Below, one piece after another: positions 25,008 to 32,454 of a stretch of DNA of 39,450 nucleotides. The notes beneath the pieces were generated by a model. That model saw only the letters and a list, made by a program, of their open reading frames with translations. It ran no database searches and was not told the origin of the DNA. This DNA is from Candidatus Dormiibacterota bacterium (GTDB taxonomy: Bacteria > Chloroflexota > Dormibacteria > Aeolococcales > Bog-877): assembly GCA_027306595.1 (NCBI GenBank), contig DAHUZI010000126.1, positions 1 to 39,450 of the forward strand. The letters are read 5' to 3'. Made by a program: the position numbers and the translations under genes. Positions within the stretch are counted from its first letter, which is position 1, and every line of letters starts with the position of its first letter.

Positions 25008-25489
25008 TCGCCGATCTCCTGGCGAAGGCGCCGGAGCGCCAGGTGGACGTTCTGCCGCGCCGCCGCCGACGAGGTGCCGGTGGCGGCCGCGATCGCCGCA
25101 TAGGAGAGGTCGCCCACCACCCGAAGGGTGAGGGCGGTCCGCTGGCGGGGTGGCAGGGCCCGGACCCGGGCCCACAGCGCCTCGTCTGCCAGCTCGGCCG
25201 GGGGTGCACCTGCGGCCAGCCGGGCCCGCGCCGTCCGCTCCTCCGCCTCCATCTGTCGATGGAGCCGGCTGCGACGTCGGTGGTGATCCACCACCTTGCG
25301 GGCCGCGATCGTGAGGATCCAACCGCGCAGGTTGCGATGGTCGCGGAGGCGCGGATAGCCGCGCAGGGCGGCGAGGAAGGTCTCCTGGAAGCAGTCCTCG
25401 GCCCCCTGGGCACCCACGGCTGCCACCAGGAAGCGGTAGACGGCCGCCCGGTGGGCGGCGTAGAAGCGGGGGAACGGCACGGCCTCCAT
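25004..25489 (-). CDS. ECF-type RNA polymerase sigma factor
   Basis: The protein is 161 residues from ATG 25489 (MEAVPFPRFYAAHRAAVYRF). GTG 25537 is an alternative in-frame start. Region 2 binds core enzyme and the -10 (AVYRFLVAAVGAQGAEDCFQ, then ETFLAALRGYPRLRD and LRGWILTIAARKVVDHHRR). Region 4 is a helix-turn-helix for the -35 (LPPRQRTALTLRVVGDLSYA, then AIAAATGTSSAAARQNVHLA and LRRLR). No anti-sigma factor gene is adjacent. Its neighbour in the same transcript, overlapping by 4 nt, is an Ogt repair protein, which suggests a response to alkylation or related stress (inference). Confidence 0.92.
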   Translation of the reverse strand: MEAVPFPRFYAAHRAAVYRFLVAAVGAQGAEDCFQETFLAALRGYPRLRDHRNLRGWILTIAARKVVDHHRRRSRLHRQMEAEERTARARLAAGAPPAELADEALWARVRALPPRQRTALTLRVVGDLSYAAIAAATGTSSAAARQNVHLALRRLRQEIGE

Positions 25490-25553
25490 CACATGGGGGA
25501 ACGCTGGGCCGGCGGCCGGCGTGAGGTCCGCGGCCACCCGGCGGAGTCGCCCC

Positions 25554-27107
25554 TCAGCGCCGCCCGCGCACCCAGACCGTGACCGCGCCCGACGTGTAGG
25601 CGAGCCGGTACGACCGGTGGAGGACGGGCTTGATCGAGGGCCAATACGCAAGACCGGTGGCGTCGGCGAGGATGACCCGGGGACGCCCCTGTTCGACCCT
25701 GCGGATCACGGCGGCCGCTCCCAGCCAGTATTCGTTCATGTAGACCGTCGGCGTGATCAGCTGCGGCCGCAGCGGGACGAGCAGGTCGGCCCACGCGTCG
25801 GTGGACCAGATCACGGAGCTCGAGCCCGCGTAGCCGTGGGCGCGCAACCACCGCGCCGCGACCACCATGGCGGCGCTGGGTGCGCCGAACCCCACCCGGT
25901 AGCTGGCGGGGGCCACGGCGCCCGTGGCCCGACCGATGAAGGACTGGTAGTAGTGCCCGGTGAGCGCTAGCGAGTAGAAGGCGCCGGGCGGGCTGAGCAG
26001 CGACCAACCGATGCCGAGCGGCAGCAGCACGGCCACCCCGAGGAGGAGCTGGCCCGCCCGCGTGACCGCCTGCCGCCCCGCTGGCCACCGGAGGCGGAGC
26101 CGCAGGGGAACGCTGGCGAGCAGGATCGCAAGGGGCGCGACCGTCGGCAGCCCGAGGTGGGGGTAGGGGCGGTTCGGCAGCGTCGCAACGATCAGCGCCG
26201 CCCCCGCCCAGAGCCAGATCAGCAGACGCCAGCGGTCCATCCGTCGGGCGGCGACGGCCCCCGCAAGCAGGGCCAGGACCTCGACCGCCCGGACCCCGAC
26301 ATTCGCGAGCGTCGGCGCAAGTGAGGCACCCGCGTACCCGCTGTAGGTGGTGACCAGCAGGAAGACGAGGCGGCGCGGCCCAACCCAGATGGCGTAGGGG
26401 GCGAGGGCGGCTGCCACCAACACCGTGATCGTGCCGAGGAGGACGGCGACACGTGACGACCCGCCCCGGCCGCGGCGGACCACGAGCCAAAGCGCGCCGG
26501 CGGCGATGACGTCGAGAGCGGTCTGCTGGAAGAGCGCCGCTGCGGCGAAGCAGACCCCCGCCCCCACGGTCCACCCAAGCCAGGCCCGCGCTGGCGCGTC
26601 GTCGGCCCGCAGGAGGGCGAGGATCCCGAGCGCCGAGGGCCCGACGAGGAAGTTCTCGGGGAGCGCGAGGTCGCCGTTGAGCAGCGGCGTACCCAGCAAG
26701 AGAGCGGCGACCGCCGCCCCGATGCCGGCCCGGACCGGACCCATGGGGCGTCGCAGGATCGCGTACACGGCGGCGACCGCCACCAGACCCGAGAGCCAGG
26801 ACGCGCAGTGGAGGGCTGCCTCCGAGGGCCCGAACAGGGTGAGGATGAGGCCGTACGTCCAGAACAGCAGGGGCGGCTTGTTGTTCCAGACCGACCCGTA
26901 GAGGGTGTGGCCGTGCATGGCCAGCCAGGCCGTGACCGCGTAGCCCGCTTCGTCGGTGTACCAGTGCGGCTCCAGCAGCGTCGGCACCCGCAGGAGCGTG
27001 AAGACGATGACGGGAACCGTCCAGGCAACCCATCCCGGGACTCGAGCGGCCACCCGGCTCCGTCCGGAGGTGGCTACGGCGCCGAACTCAGCCGGGGGAG
27101 CCGCCAT
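25554..27107 (-). CDS. Polytopic membrane glycosyltransferase, PMT/ArnT (GT39/GT83)-like
   Basis: The protein is 517 residues from ATG 27107 (MAAPPAEFG). The track start at 27425 adds 106 residues without hydrophobic or domain sense. After an N-terminal helix (VAWTVPVIVFTLLRVPTLLE), the first external loop carries WYTDEAGYAVTAWLAMHG and SVWNNKPPLLFWTYG. Acidic pairs followed by NKPPL are the hallmark of dolichol/undecaprenyl-phosphate-sugar-dependent transferases. About ten helices follow, then a C-terminal soluble part with WSTDAWADLLVPLRPQLITP. It would move a sugar from a lipid carrier to a protein, lipid or polymer outside the membrane. The acceptor is unknown. It is upstream of the sigma-factor gene, with a 64-nt gap. 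Confidence 0.78.
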   Translation of the reverse strand: MAAPPAEFGAVATSGRSRVAARVPGWVAWTVPVIVFTLLRVPTLLEPHWYTDEAGYAVTAWLAMHGHTLYGSVWNNKPPLLFWTYGLILTLFGPSEAALHCASWLSGLVAVAAVYAILRRPMGPVRAGIGAAVAALLLGTPLLNGDLALPENFLVGPSALGILALLRADDAPARAWLGWTVGAGVCFAAAALFQQTALDVIAAGALWLVVRRGRGGSSRVAVLLGTITVLVAAALAPYAIWVGPRRLVFLLVTTYSGYAGASLAPTLANVGVRAVEVLALLAGAVAARRMDRWRLLIWLWAGAALIVATLPNRPYPHLGLPTVAPLAILLASVPLRLRLRWPAGRQAVTRAGQLLLGVAVLLPLGIGWSLLSPPGAFYSLALTGHYYQSFIGRATGAVAPASYRVGFGAPSAAMVVAARWLRAHGYAGSSSVIWSTDAWADLLVPLRPQLITPTVYMNEYWLGAAAVIRRVEQGRPRVILADATGLAYWPSIKPVLHRSYRLAYTSGAVTVWVRGRR

Positions 27108-27171
27108 TGGGTTCGGTCGGATGGTGTGCACTGCCCCCCATCGTGCCCCTCGCGCCGCGGGGCCCACCGAG

Positions 27172-27177
27172 ATGGTA
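27172..27177 (-). promoter_or_regulatory. Candidate -10 element for the membrane glycosyltransferase gene
   Basis: TACCAT on the minus strand lies 64 nt before ATG 27107 and matches the TACCNT pattern seen before other genes here. No convincing -35 is seen. Confidence 0.3.
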
Positions 27178-27201
27178 GCAGCGGGCCAACAGAACCGCCC
27201 C

Positions 27202-28392
27202 CTAGAGGGCGCGATCGGCCTGAATCCGGTAGACGACCCCCCGGCCCCAGTCAAGTACGAGGAGCGCCCCCCTCGGATCCACCACCACCGCGATCGGGTG
27301 GGAGAGCCCCTGGGCGAAAACGCTGACGTCCGAGATCGGCGCGGTCCCGTCGCGTCCAAGCACGACGCGCACGACCCGACGCCCCGGACCGGCGGTGGAG
27401 TGGGCCAGGCCCCACTCCGCCACAAACAGGTTGCCCCGATAGCCGGGCGGGAAGCTGCGCCCGGCGTAGAAGGTCATCCCCGCGGCCCCGGCGTGGGGAC
27501 CGAGATAGGCCGCTGGGGCGGTGACCCCGCGGCAGCCCCCCTGCATGACGAGCAGCCGGGCATCGGGCCAGCACCGTGGCCAGCCGTACCACCCCCCCTG
27601 GAGCACGCGAACCACCATGTCGGCGGGCTCCGGATCCGTCGCCGAGCCCATGTTGAGCTGACCGTCGACGCTGGCGTAGAGCCGATCGGTGCTCGGCTGG
27701 ATCGCCAGGCCGGCTGCGTCCCCCAACCCGTTCGCGACGACGCCGAGGTCGCGACCGGACGGCAGGACGGACAGGATGGTGCCGGCGTACGGGCTCGGCT
27801 CGCGGCAGGCGTTGCAGGTCGAGCCGCTGCCCAGGTAGAGGCGCCCGCCCCGGCCTGGCAGGATGGCGTTCTGCTGGTGCAGGCCATGGGGCAGGCCCGA
27901 GAGGATCACCCGACGCCGACCGGCCCGCCCGCCGATCAGCTGGACCCCGTCGACCTGCCCCGTCGCCGACACGTAGAGGGTGTGGCCCACCCAGGTGAGC
28001 CCCCGCGGATCGGCGAACCCCGTGGCAAACGGTCGGGGTCGGTCGCTGCCGGGGGGGACCACGACCACGGCACCGGAGGCCTCGGCGACGTACAGCGCCT
28101 CGCCGGGTCCGAACGCCATCGCGGTGGGGTGCACAAGCCCGCGACCGTACACCTGGGCCTGGAATCCCGGAGGCACCTGGACGTCCCGGGCGGGAGGGAA
28201 GGGAAGGGCCGCCCCGGCGGGGGAGACCAGGGTCGTCCGCCTGGGGGGCGGCCCGAGGCCGCGCCCCTGGTTGGTCGGCGCAGCGGCGCACCCGGTCACC
28301 ACGAGGGCCAGCGCCCCCCAAGCCAGCACGCGCGGCCGGGTCCGCCCCGCCCGCGGCACGGGGACGGGACGCCGCCGCAGCCGCAGCCCCAT
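27202..28392 (-). CDS. Exported lipoprotein of the glucose/sorbosone dehydrogenase (PQQ-type beta-propeller) family
   Basis: The protein is 396 residues from ATG 28392; the track start at 28404 is a TTG. The N-terminus has arginines, a hydrophobic run (VLAWGALALVVTGC) and a lipobox with C35, so it is anchored outside the membrane. The repeated propeller pattern is evident: VPPGFQAQVYGRGLVHPTAM, then GEALYVAEASGAVVVV, LPHGLHQQNAILPGRGGRLY and GSGSTCNACREPSPYAGTIL. YRGNLFVAEWG and LSHPIAVVVDPRGALLVLDW come later. H in GLHQQNAIL fits the catalytic base area of soluble-glucose-dehydrogenase-like proteins. The true substrate is not inferable, and many members are uncharacterised. Confidence 0.82.
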   Translation of the reverse strand: MGLRLRRRPVPVPRAGRTRPRVLAWGALALVVTGCAAAPTNQGRGLGPPPRRTTLVSPAGAALPFPPARDVQVPPGFQAQVYGRGLVHPTAMAFGPGEALYVAEASGAVVVVPPGSDRPRPFATGFADPRGLTWVGHTLYVSATGQVDGVQLIGGRAGRRRVILSGLPHGLHQQNAILPGRGGRLYLGSGSTCNACREPSPYAGTILSVLPSGRDLGVVANGLGDAAGLAIQPSTDRLYASVDGQLNMGSATDPEPADMVVRVLQGGWYGWPRCWPDARLLVMQGGCRGVTAPAAYLGPHAGAAGMTFYAGRSFPPGYRGNLFVAEWGLAHSTAGPGRRVVRVVLGRDGTAPISDVSVFAQGLSHPIAVVVDPRGALLVLDWGRGVVYRIQADRAL

Positions 28393-28453
28393 CAGCCGGT
28401 GCAACGCGAGGGGCCGGGAACGGTTACGACCCCGGCTCCCGGGCGGCCCGCGC

Positions 28454-28486
28454 TACCGTGGGCGGGGCAACGGTCGAGGGAGGGGG
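28454..28486 (+). promoter_or_regulatory. Promoter element and ribosome binding site for the alpha-galactosidase gene
   Basis: TACCGT (28454-28459) is a likely -10 element, and GAGGGAGGGGGGAG just before ATG 28490 is the ribosome binding site. The first 20 nt (TACCGTGGGCGGGGCAACGG) match the segment at 30845-30864 before the cobalamin riboswitch at 16 of 20 positions. Confidence 0.4.
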
Positions 28487-28489
28487 GAG

Positions 28490-30190
28490 ATGGAGCCGGT
28501 GGCGGTCGCGGTGACAGACCTCGACGGCACCGTCCACCGGGCGAGGTGGCGCGGCGGCCCCGAGCAGCGCTGCGGCCCGTGGACGGTGCTGGCCCGGATC
28601 AGCGCCGACGTCAACGGCGGTCGGCTCGAGTGGGGGCTCGTGGCGGCCCGACCCCGGCGCGCCGAACGGGTCTCGGTCCGTCTCGCGGGTCACCAGCTCG
28701 GCGCTCGAACCGTGCACCGGGAGGGTTGGCAGTCCTGGTCGCCGACCGGCCCCCGGCTCGAGCGGCGCCCGGCGCGCTGCCCGGCCTGGGCGGCCCGCTC
28801 GATCGACGGGGGCGCAGCCCGGCCGCGGGGATGGTCGGAGTCGGTGGCGGTGGTCGGCGGCCCGGACGGGGCGGTAGCGGTCGGCTTCCTCTCGGCCGCG
28901 CGGGCCTTCGGGCGGATCGGCCCCGCCTCCCCAGCGGGCTGGGGCCTCGCGTGCCGGGCGGAGCTGGACGGGATCGCCGTCGGGCCGTCCCCGCGTCCGC
29001 TGGACGCGCTCGGCTGGACGAGGGGCGAAACTGTCGGGGCAGCCCTTGCCGCCTACGCCGACGCCGTCGCGCGCGAGGCAGGGGCCCGCGCGCAGGCGCC
29101 CGCGGTCACCGGGTGGTGCTCCTGGTACGCGCACGGCCCCGACGTCACGGCCGGGCTCATCCGGCGGACGGTGGGGGTCCTTCAGGACTGGCGCGACTGC
29201 CTGCGGATCCTCCAGCTCGACGACGGGATCCAGGCCGCCGTGGGCGACTGGCTGGAGACCGGCGCGCAGGTCGGCGCCCCACTACCAGCCCTGCTGGAGC
29301 TGATCCGGGCCGGGGGATTCACCCCGGGGCTCTGGCTCGCGCCCTTCGCGGCCGCCAGACACTCCCGGCTCGCGCGCGAGCACCCGACCTGGCTGCTGCG
29401 GGGGCGAACCGGTGCCCCGGCGGTCTGCATGCCCTGGATGGATGACGCGGCCGCGCTCGACCTGTCCCAGCCGGCCGCCGTGGAGCACGTTCGCCTGACC
29501 GCGGCGCGGCTGCGAACGCTGGGGGCAGGCTACGTCAAGGCCGACTTCTGCTTCGCGGGCGCGGTGGCGGGGCGTCGCAACCCCGCCTGGACCCGGGCGG
29601 CGGCCCTGCGAGCTGGCCTCGAGGCCCTCCGCGCCGGACTGGGCCACGACGTCCACCTGGCGGTCTGCGGCTGCCCCTGGCTGACGGCAGTCGGGGTGGC
29701 CGACAGCTGCCGGGTGGCCGCCGACGTCGATCGCCGCTGGCGACCGCGGGGCGACCGGACCGTCCCCGTCCCGCAAGGAGGCTCGGCCCCCGCGGCGCGA
29801 AACGCCGTCGTCGGGAGCCTCCGCCGGGCGTGGATGCACCGTCGGCTGTGGGCGAACGACCCCGACTGCTGGCTGCGGGCCGGGCTCCCGGCCCCGGTCC
29901 GCGACACCCTCGGCGAGGTGGCGGCAACCGCCGGCGCGGTCCTCATGCTCTCCGACCCGGCGGAGCGGCTTGCCGACGCGGATCACGAGGCCACCCTGGG
30001 GACGCTGGCGCGCCTGGCCCGGTTGGACGGCCCCCTCGTCCCTGCGTGGGGGACGGCGGGGGGCCACCTGCGCTTCCAGCGCACCGGAGGGGGCGGGGCG
30101 TTGGCGCTGACGGTCGATCTCCGAAGGGGCGGCTCGCGGGTCGAGGGTGCCCAGGGCCAGGCCGGGCCGCCGGGCGGTGGGCGCGGCTGA
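28490..30190 (+). CDS. GH36-like alpha-galactosidase (melibiase superfamily)
   Basis: The protein is 566 residues from ATG 28490, which has a purine-rich ribosome binding site. The track ORF starts 170 codons earlier, inside the divergent dehydrogenase region. An N-terminal beta-sandwich contains REGWQSWSPTGPRLERRP, the typical GH36 N-domain signature. The barrel follows with TGWCSWYAHGPDVT, LQLDDGIQAAVGDW and PGLWLAPFAA. The likely nucleophile is D352 in AGYVKADFCFAG and the acid/base D412 in ADSCRVAADVDRRW. A short C-terminal beta domain ends the protein. There is no signal peptide, so it acts in the cytoplasm on alpha-galactosides or related sugars. It is shorter than the 700-residue bacterial GH36 enzymes, and substrate specificity is open. 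Confidence 0.86.
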   Translation: MEPVAVAVTDLDGTVHRARWRGGPEQRCGPWTVLARISADVNGGRLEWGLVAARPRRAERVSVRLAGHQLGARTVHREGWQSWSPTGPRLERRPARCPAWAARSIDGGAARPRGWSESVAVVGGPDGAVAVGFLSAARAFGRIGPASPAGWGLACRAELDGIAVGPSPRPLDALGWTRGETVGAALAAYADAVAREAGARAQAPAVTGWCSWYAHGPDVTAGLIRRTVGVLQDWRDCLRILQLDDGIQAAVGDWLETGAQVGAPLPALLELIRAGGFTPGLWLAPFAAARHSRLAREHPTWLLRGRTGAPAVCMPWMDDAAALDLSQPAAVEHVRLTAARLRTLGAGYVKADFCFAGAVAGRRNPAWTRAAALRAGLEALRAGLGHDVHLAVCGCPWLTAVGVADSCRVAADVDRRWRPRGDRTVPVPQGGSAPAARNAVVGSLRRAWMHRRLWANDPDCWLRAGLPAPVRDTLGEVAATAGAVLMLSDPAERLADADHEATLGTLARLARLDGPLVPAWGTAGGHLRFQRTGGGGALALTVDLRRGGSRVEGAQGQAGPPGGGRG

Positions 30191-30266
30191 AGGGTCCGAC
30201 GCCCGCGAAGGGGCTGCGACGGGATCGTTTTGGCCGGGGGGCGGGGGGGAGACTACCCTGTCCAGC

Positions 30267-30785
30267 GTGGACTACGCCGCTTGGCCCACGGCGTTCCGTG
30301 GGCTCCTCCAGGAGGGGGAGGTGGTGGTCGCGGCCGCCGCCGTTCGGATCACCGGCACCGCCTCGAACTCGCTGGCCTGGGGCCGGCCGGCGGGCGGGCC
30401 GGCCCGCGGAATCGTCGACCCCTGCGAGCGGGATGCCCGCGAGGGCACCGCCGGCACCCTGGCCGCAGCGTACCCGAGCTGCCGGGGACTCCCGGGGACC
30501 TGGCTCCTGGCGGTGACGAACCAGCGACTCGCCGTCTGGTACCCGAGCGTCGGCCCCCGCAAGGAGCTGGTCTGGTCAGTCCCCGCCAGCGCCCTCGCCG
30601 ATGCGTCGCTGGCCGGGCGCCATCACCTCCTGGTGACCACCATCCGCCTTCGCTTCACCGACGGCTCGTCGATCCGCCTGAACTGCCTGGGCCACCGCGA
30701 GTTCCTCATGCGACTGGCCGCGCACCGGGCCACCATCGGGACCTCGAGCCCGACGGCCTCCGGGCCCCACGCCGCCGCCGGCTGA
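30267..30785 (+). CDS. Hypothetical protein with a PH-like domain
   Basis: The protein is 172 residues from GTG 30267 (VDYAAWPTAFRGLLQEGE). TACCCT lies 8 nt upstream, so a leaderless mRNA is possible. The track start at 30147 lies inside the upstream gene. The C-terminal half has the alternating strand pattern of bacterial PH-like domains (WLLAVTNQRLAVWYPSVG, then ELVWSVPASALADASL and HHLLVTTIRLRFTDGSSIRL), with a closing helix HREFLMRLAAHRA. The N-terminal 80 residues are unrecognised. No catalytic motif, signal or membrane segment is seen. It lies between the alpha-galactosidase and the cobalamin locus, in the same direction as both. Confidence 0.6.
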   Translation: MDYAAWPTAFRGLLQEGEVVVAAAAVRITGTASNSLAWGRPAGGPARGIVDPCERDAREGTAGTLAAAYPSCRGLPGTWLLAVTNQRLAVWYPSVGPRKELVWSVPASALADASLAGRHHLLVTTIRLRFTDGSSIRLNCLGHREFLMRLAAHRATIGTSSPTASGPHAAAG

Positions 30786-30844
30786 CCGCCAGCAGGCCCG
30801 GCGCCCGTGGCCCCGGCAGACCCTTCAGTCGGTCGGCGCTGCCG

Positions 30845-30850
30845 TACCAT
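30845..30850 (+). promoter_or_regulatory. Candidate -10 element of the cobalamin-riboswitch transcript
   Basis: TACCAT lies 23 nt before the riboswitch P1 stem and continues as GGGCGGCACAACTG, resembling the alpha-galactosidase promoter region. TTCAGT (30824-30829) with a 15-nt spacer is a weak -35 candidate. Confidence 0.4.
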
Positions 30851-30872
30851 GGGCGGCACAACTGAAGAAGAG

Positions 30873-31044
30873 CCGCCCGGGCAAATGGGAATCCGGTGCA
30901 GGGCCGCCGCGAACGCCGCGACCCGATTCCGGAGCTGTCGCGCAACTGTGAGCGGGGAGCTCGGACCGAGCGCCACTGGGACCGTGGTCCCGGGAAGGCG
31001 GTCCGCCAGCTGAGAGCCGCAAGCCAGGAGACCGGCCCGGGCGG
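30873..31044 (+). ncRNA. Cobalamin (B12) riboswitch
   Basis: The conserved core is readable in order: AAATGGGAATCCGGTGCAGG, a CCGGAGCTGTCGCGCAACTG segment running into TGAGCGGGGAGC, GCCACTGGGACC, CCCGGGAAGGCGG, and the B12 box GAGAGCCGCAAGCCAGGAGA. The P1 ends pair perfectly over 10 bp (CCGCCCGGGC at 30873-30882 with GCCCGGGCGG at 31035-31044). It precedes a transcobalamin-like lipoprotein gene and an ECF transporter. When bound by adenosylcobalamin or a related form it should lower expression of that operon. Confidence 0.93.
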
Positions 31045-31071
31045 TCCGCTGCACCCCCGCGCGCAACGGGT

Positions 31072-31126
31072 GGGTCGGGCCTCCGGTGGCGGACCGCCCT
31101 CGGCGCGGGGACCACCGGGAGGACCC
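31072..31126 (+). promoter_or_regulatory. Hairpin masking the ribosome binding site downstream of the riboswitch
   Basis: CCTCCGGTGG (31080-31089) can pair with CCACCGGGAGG (31112-31122), leaving one bulged G, and the outer GGGT (31072-31075) can pair with ACCC (31123-31126). The right arm contains GGGAGGA, the ribosome binding site of the lipoprotein gene that starts at 31130. This fits a riboswitch that acts on translation initiation rather than termination, and no T-run is present. Confidence 0.55.
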
Positions 31127-31129
31127 GTC

Positions 31130-31621
31130 ATGCGCCCGAAGCTTGGTGCCAGCGCGACTCTGGCTCCCCTCGCCCTCGCCGCGGCGGCTGGACTCGCCGG
31201 CTGCGGTGGCCCCGCCCCCGGCCCCCACCGAGCCGCCAGCTGTGCCGCGGCCACGGCGGCTCACGTCACGGTTGTGGTCGAGCCCACGCGCCGGGTCGTG
31301 CTCACTCGCTGCGTCGCCATCCCCTCAGGAGGGCTGGGAGCGGTGGCCGTGATGCGCCGGAGCGGGGTCGAGATGGCGCTGCAGCACTACAGCTTCGGCG
31401 ACGCCGTCTGCCAGGTCGATCGTGTCCCCGCCGCGTACTCCCAGTGCCTGGCCTCGGGCCAGCCCTACTGGGCCCTCTTCGTCGCGCCCGCCCACGGGCG
31501 CTTCGCGCCGGCCGCCACCGGCATCTCCGGGATCCACGTCAAGGCCGGGGAGGTGCTCGGCTGGCACTACGTTCCGGCCCGGGGGCCGGCGACCGCGCCG
31601 CCGCTCCCCCGCGGCCGGTGA
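31130..31621 (+). CDS. Lipoprotein with a transcobalamin-like (DUF4430-type) domain
   Basis: The protein is 163 residues from ATG 31130, with GGGAGGA 6 nt upstream; the track start at 30896 lies in the riboswitch. The signal peptide ends in LAGC (C25), so it is lipid-anchored outside the membrane. The mature domain has the pattern VTVVVEPTRRVVLTRCVAIP, then GALGAVAV-like turns, HYSFGDAVCQVDRVP, QPYWALFVAPAHGRF, SGIHVKAGEVLGWHYVP. That order (TRCV, G, VCQID, YWAxF, GxxVxxGDxxGW) is typical of the small beta domain that resembles the C-terminal domain of transcobalamin and intrinsic factor. It likely captures cobalamin for the ECF transporter. Its TGA overlaps the GTG of ecfT. Confidence 0.78.
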   Translation: MRPKLGASATLAPLALAAAAGLAGCGGPAPGPHRAASCAAATAAHVTVVVEPTRRVVLTRCVAIPSGGLGAVAVMRRSGVEMALQHYSFGDAVCQVDRVPAAYSQCLASGQPYWALFVAPAHGRFAPAATGISGIHVKAGEVLGWHYVPARGPATAPPLPRGR

Positions 31622-32454
31622 CGGGGCGCGCGGCGCCCGACGCCCGAGCGCTGGCCCTGTGGGTGGCGGCGGTGGTCACCATCGCCCTGGCCAGCGACGA
31701 CCCCGCCGCCCGCGCCGTCTGCCTCGCCTCCGCGCTCCTGCTCCTCCTCCGCCGTCGCCGCGGCGACGCCCGGCTGCGCCCGCTGTTCACGCTGGTGGCG
31801 GTCGCGGCCGTTGCCAGCGTCGTCCTGAACACCCTCCTCAGCCACACCGGCGCCACCGTCCTGATCGGGATTCCCGGCTGGCTCCCGGGCGTCGGCGGGC
31901 CCCTCACCCTCGAAGCCGTCCTCTTCGGAGTCGACATCGCACTCGGGCTGGCCGCCTGCTGCATGGCGGCGGCGACCCTGGCTCAGCTCACGGAGCCGGA
32001 GGCGCTGGCCGGGGCGCTCCCCGGACCGCTGCGCCAGACGGGGGCCGCCCTCGGCGCGGCGCTCACCCTCGCGCCCCGGCTGGCGGCTGGGGTTCGGACC
32101 GTGCGGGAGGCGCAGGCGATGCGGGGCTGGCGCCCCCGGGGGGTGCGGTCGTGGGCGGCGGTGGTGGTGCCGGCGGTCCTGACCGCCGTCGAGGGCTCCC
32201 TCCAGCTGGCCGAGGCGATGGAGGCCCGAGGGTACGGACCGGGGCGGCGCACCCGCTACCGCCCGAGTCGGACCGGGCCAGCCGACGCCCTCCTCGGGGG
32301 CACCGGCGTGCTGGCGATCGGCCTCTTCGTCGCCGCCGTGATCGGCGGCGGCGCGCCCACCTGGTATCCCTACCCGGTCCCGACCGTCCCCCACGCCTCC
32401 CCGCTCGCGTACGCCGCGTGCGCCCTCCTGCTGCTCCCGGCCCTGATCGGATGA
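31618..32454 (+). CDS. ecfT: ECF transporter transmembrane subunit EcfT (CbiQ family)
   Basis: The protein is 278 residues from GTG 31618, which overlaps the lipoprotein stop (GTGA). The track start at 31444 lies within the lipoprotein gene. It has several membrane helices (ALWVAAVVTIALAS, LRPLFTLVAVAAVASVVLNT). The two coupling-helix motifs that contact the ATPases are present as AQAMRGWRPRG and EAMEARGYGPG, matching the Ala-Arg-Gly-type signatures of EcfT. It links the S component to ATP hydrolysis. ATG of the next gene overlaps its stop. Confidence 0.9.
   Translation: MTGRAAPDARALALWVAAVVTIALASDDPAARAVCLASALLLLLRRRRGDARLRPLFTLVAVAAVASVVLNTLLSHTGATVLIGIPGWLPGVGGPLTLEAVLFGVDIALGLAACCMAAATLAQLTEPEALAGALPGPLRQTGAALGAALTLAPRLAAGVRTVREAQAMRGWRPRGVRSWAAVVVPAVLTAVEGSLQLAEAMEARGYGPGRRTRYRPSRTGPADALLGGTGVLAIGLFVAAVIGGGAPTWYPYPVPTVPHASPLAYAACALLLLPALIG

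Noticed and set aside
27980-28489. 170-codon N-terminal extension of the alpha-galactosidase ORF
   Set aside because: It overlaps the divergent dehydrogenase gene. ATG 28490 has a strong ribosome binding site and begins at the family N-domain.
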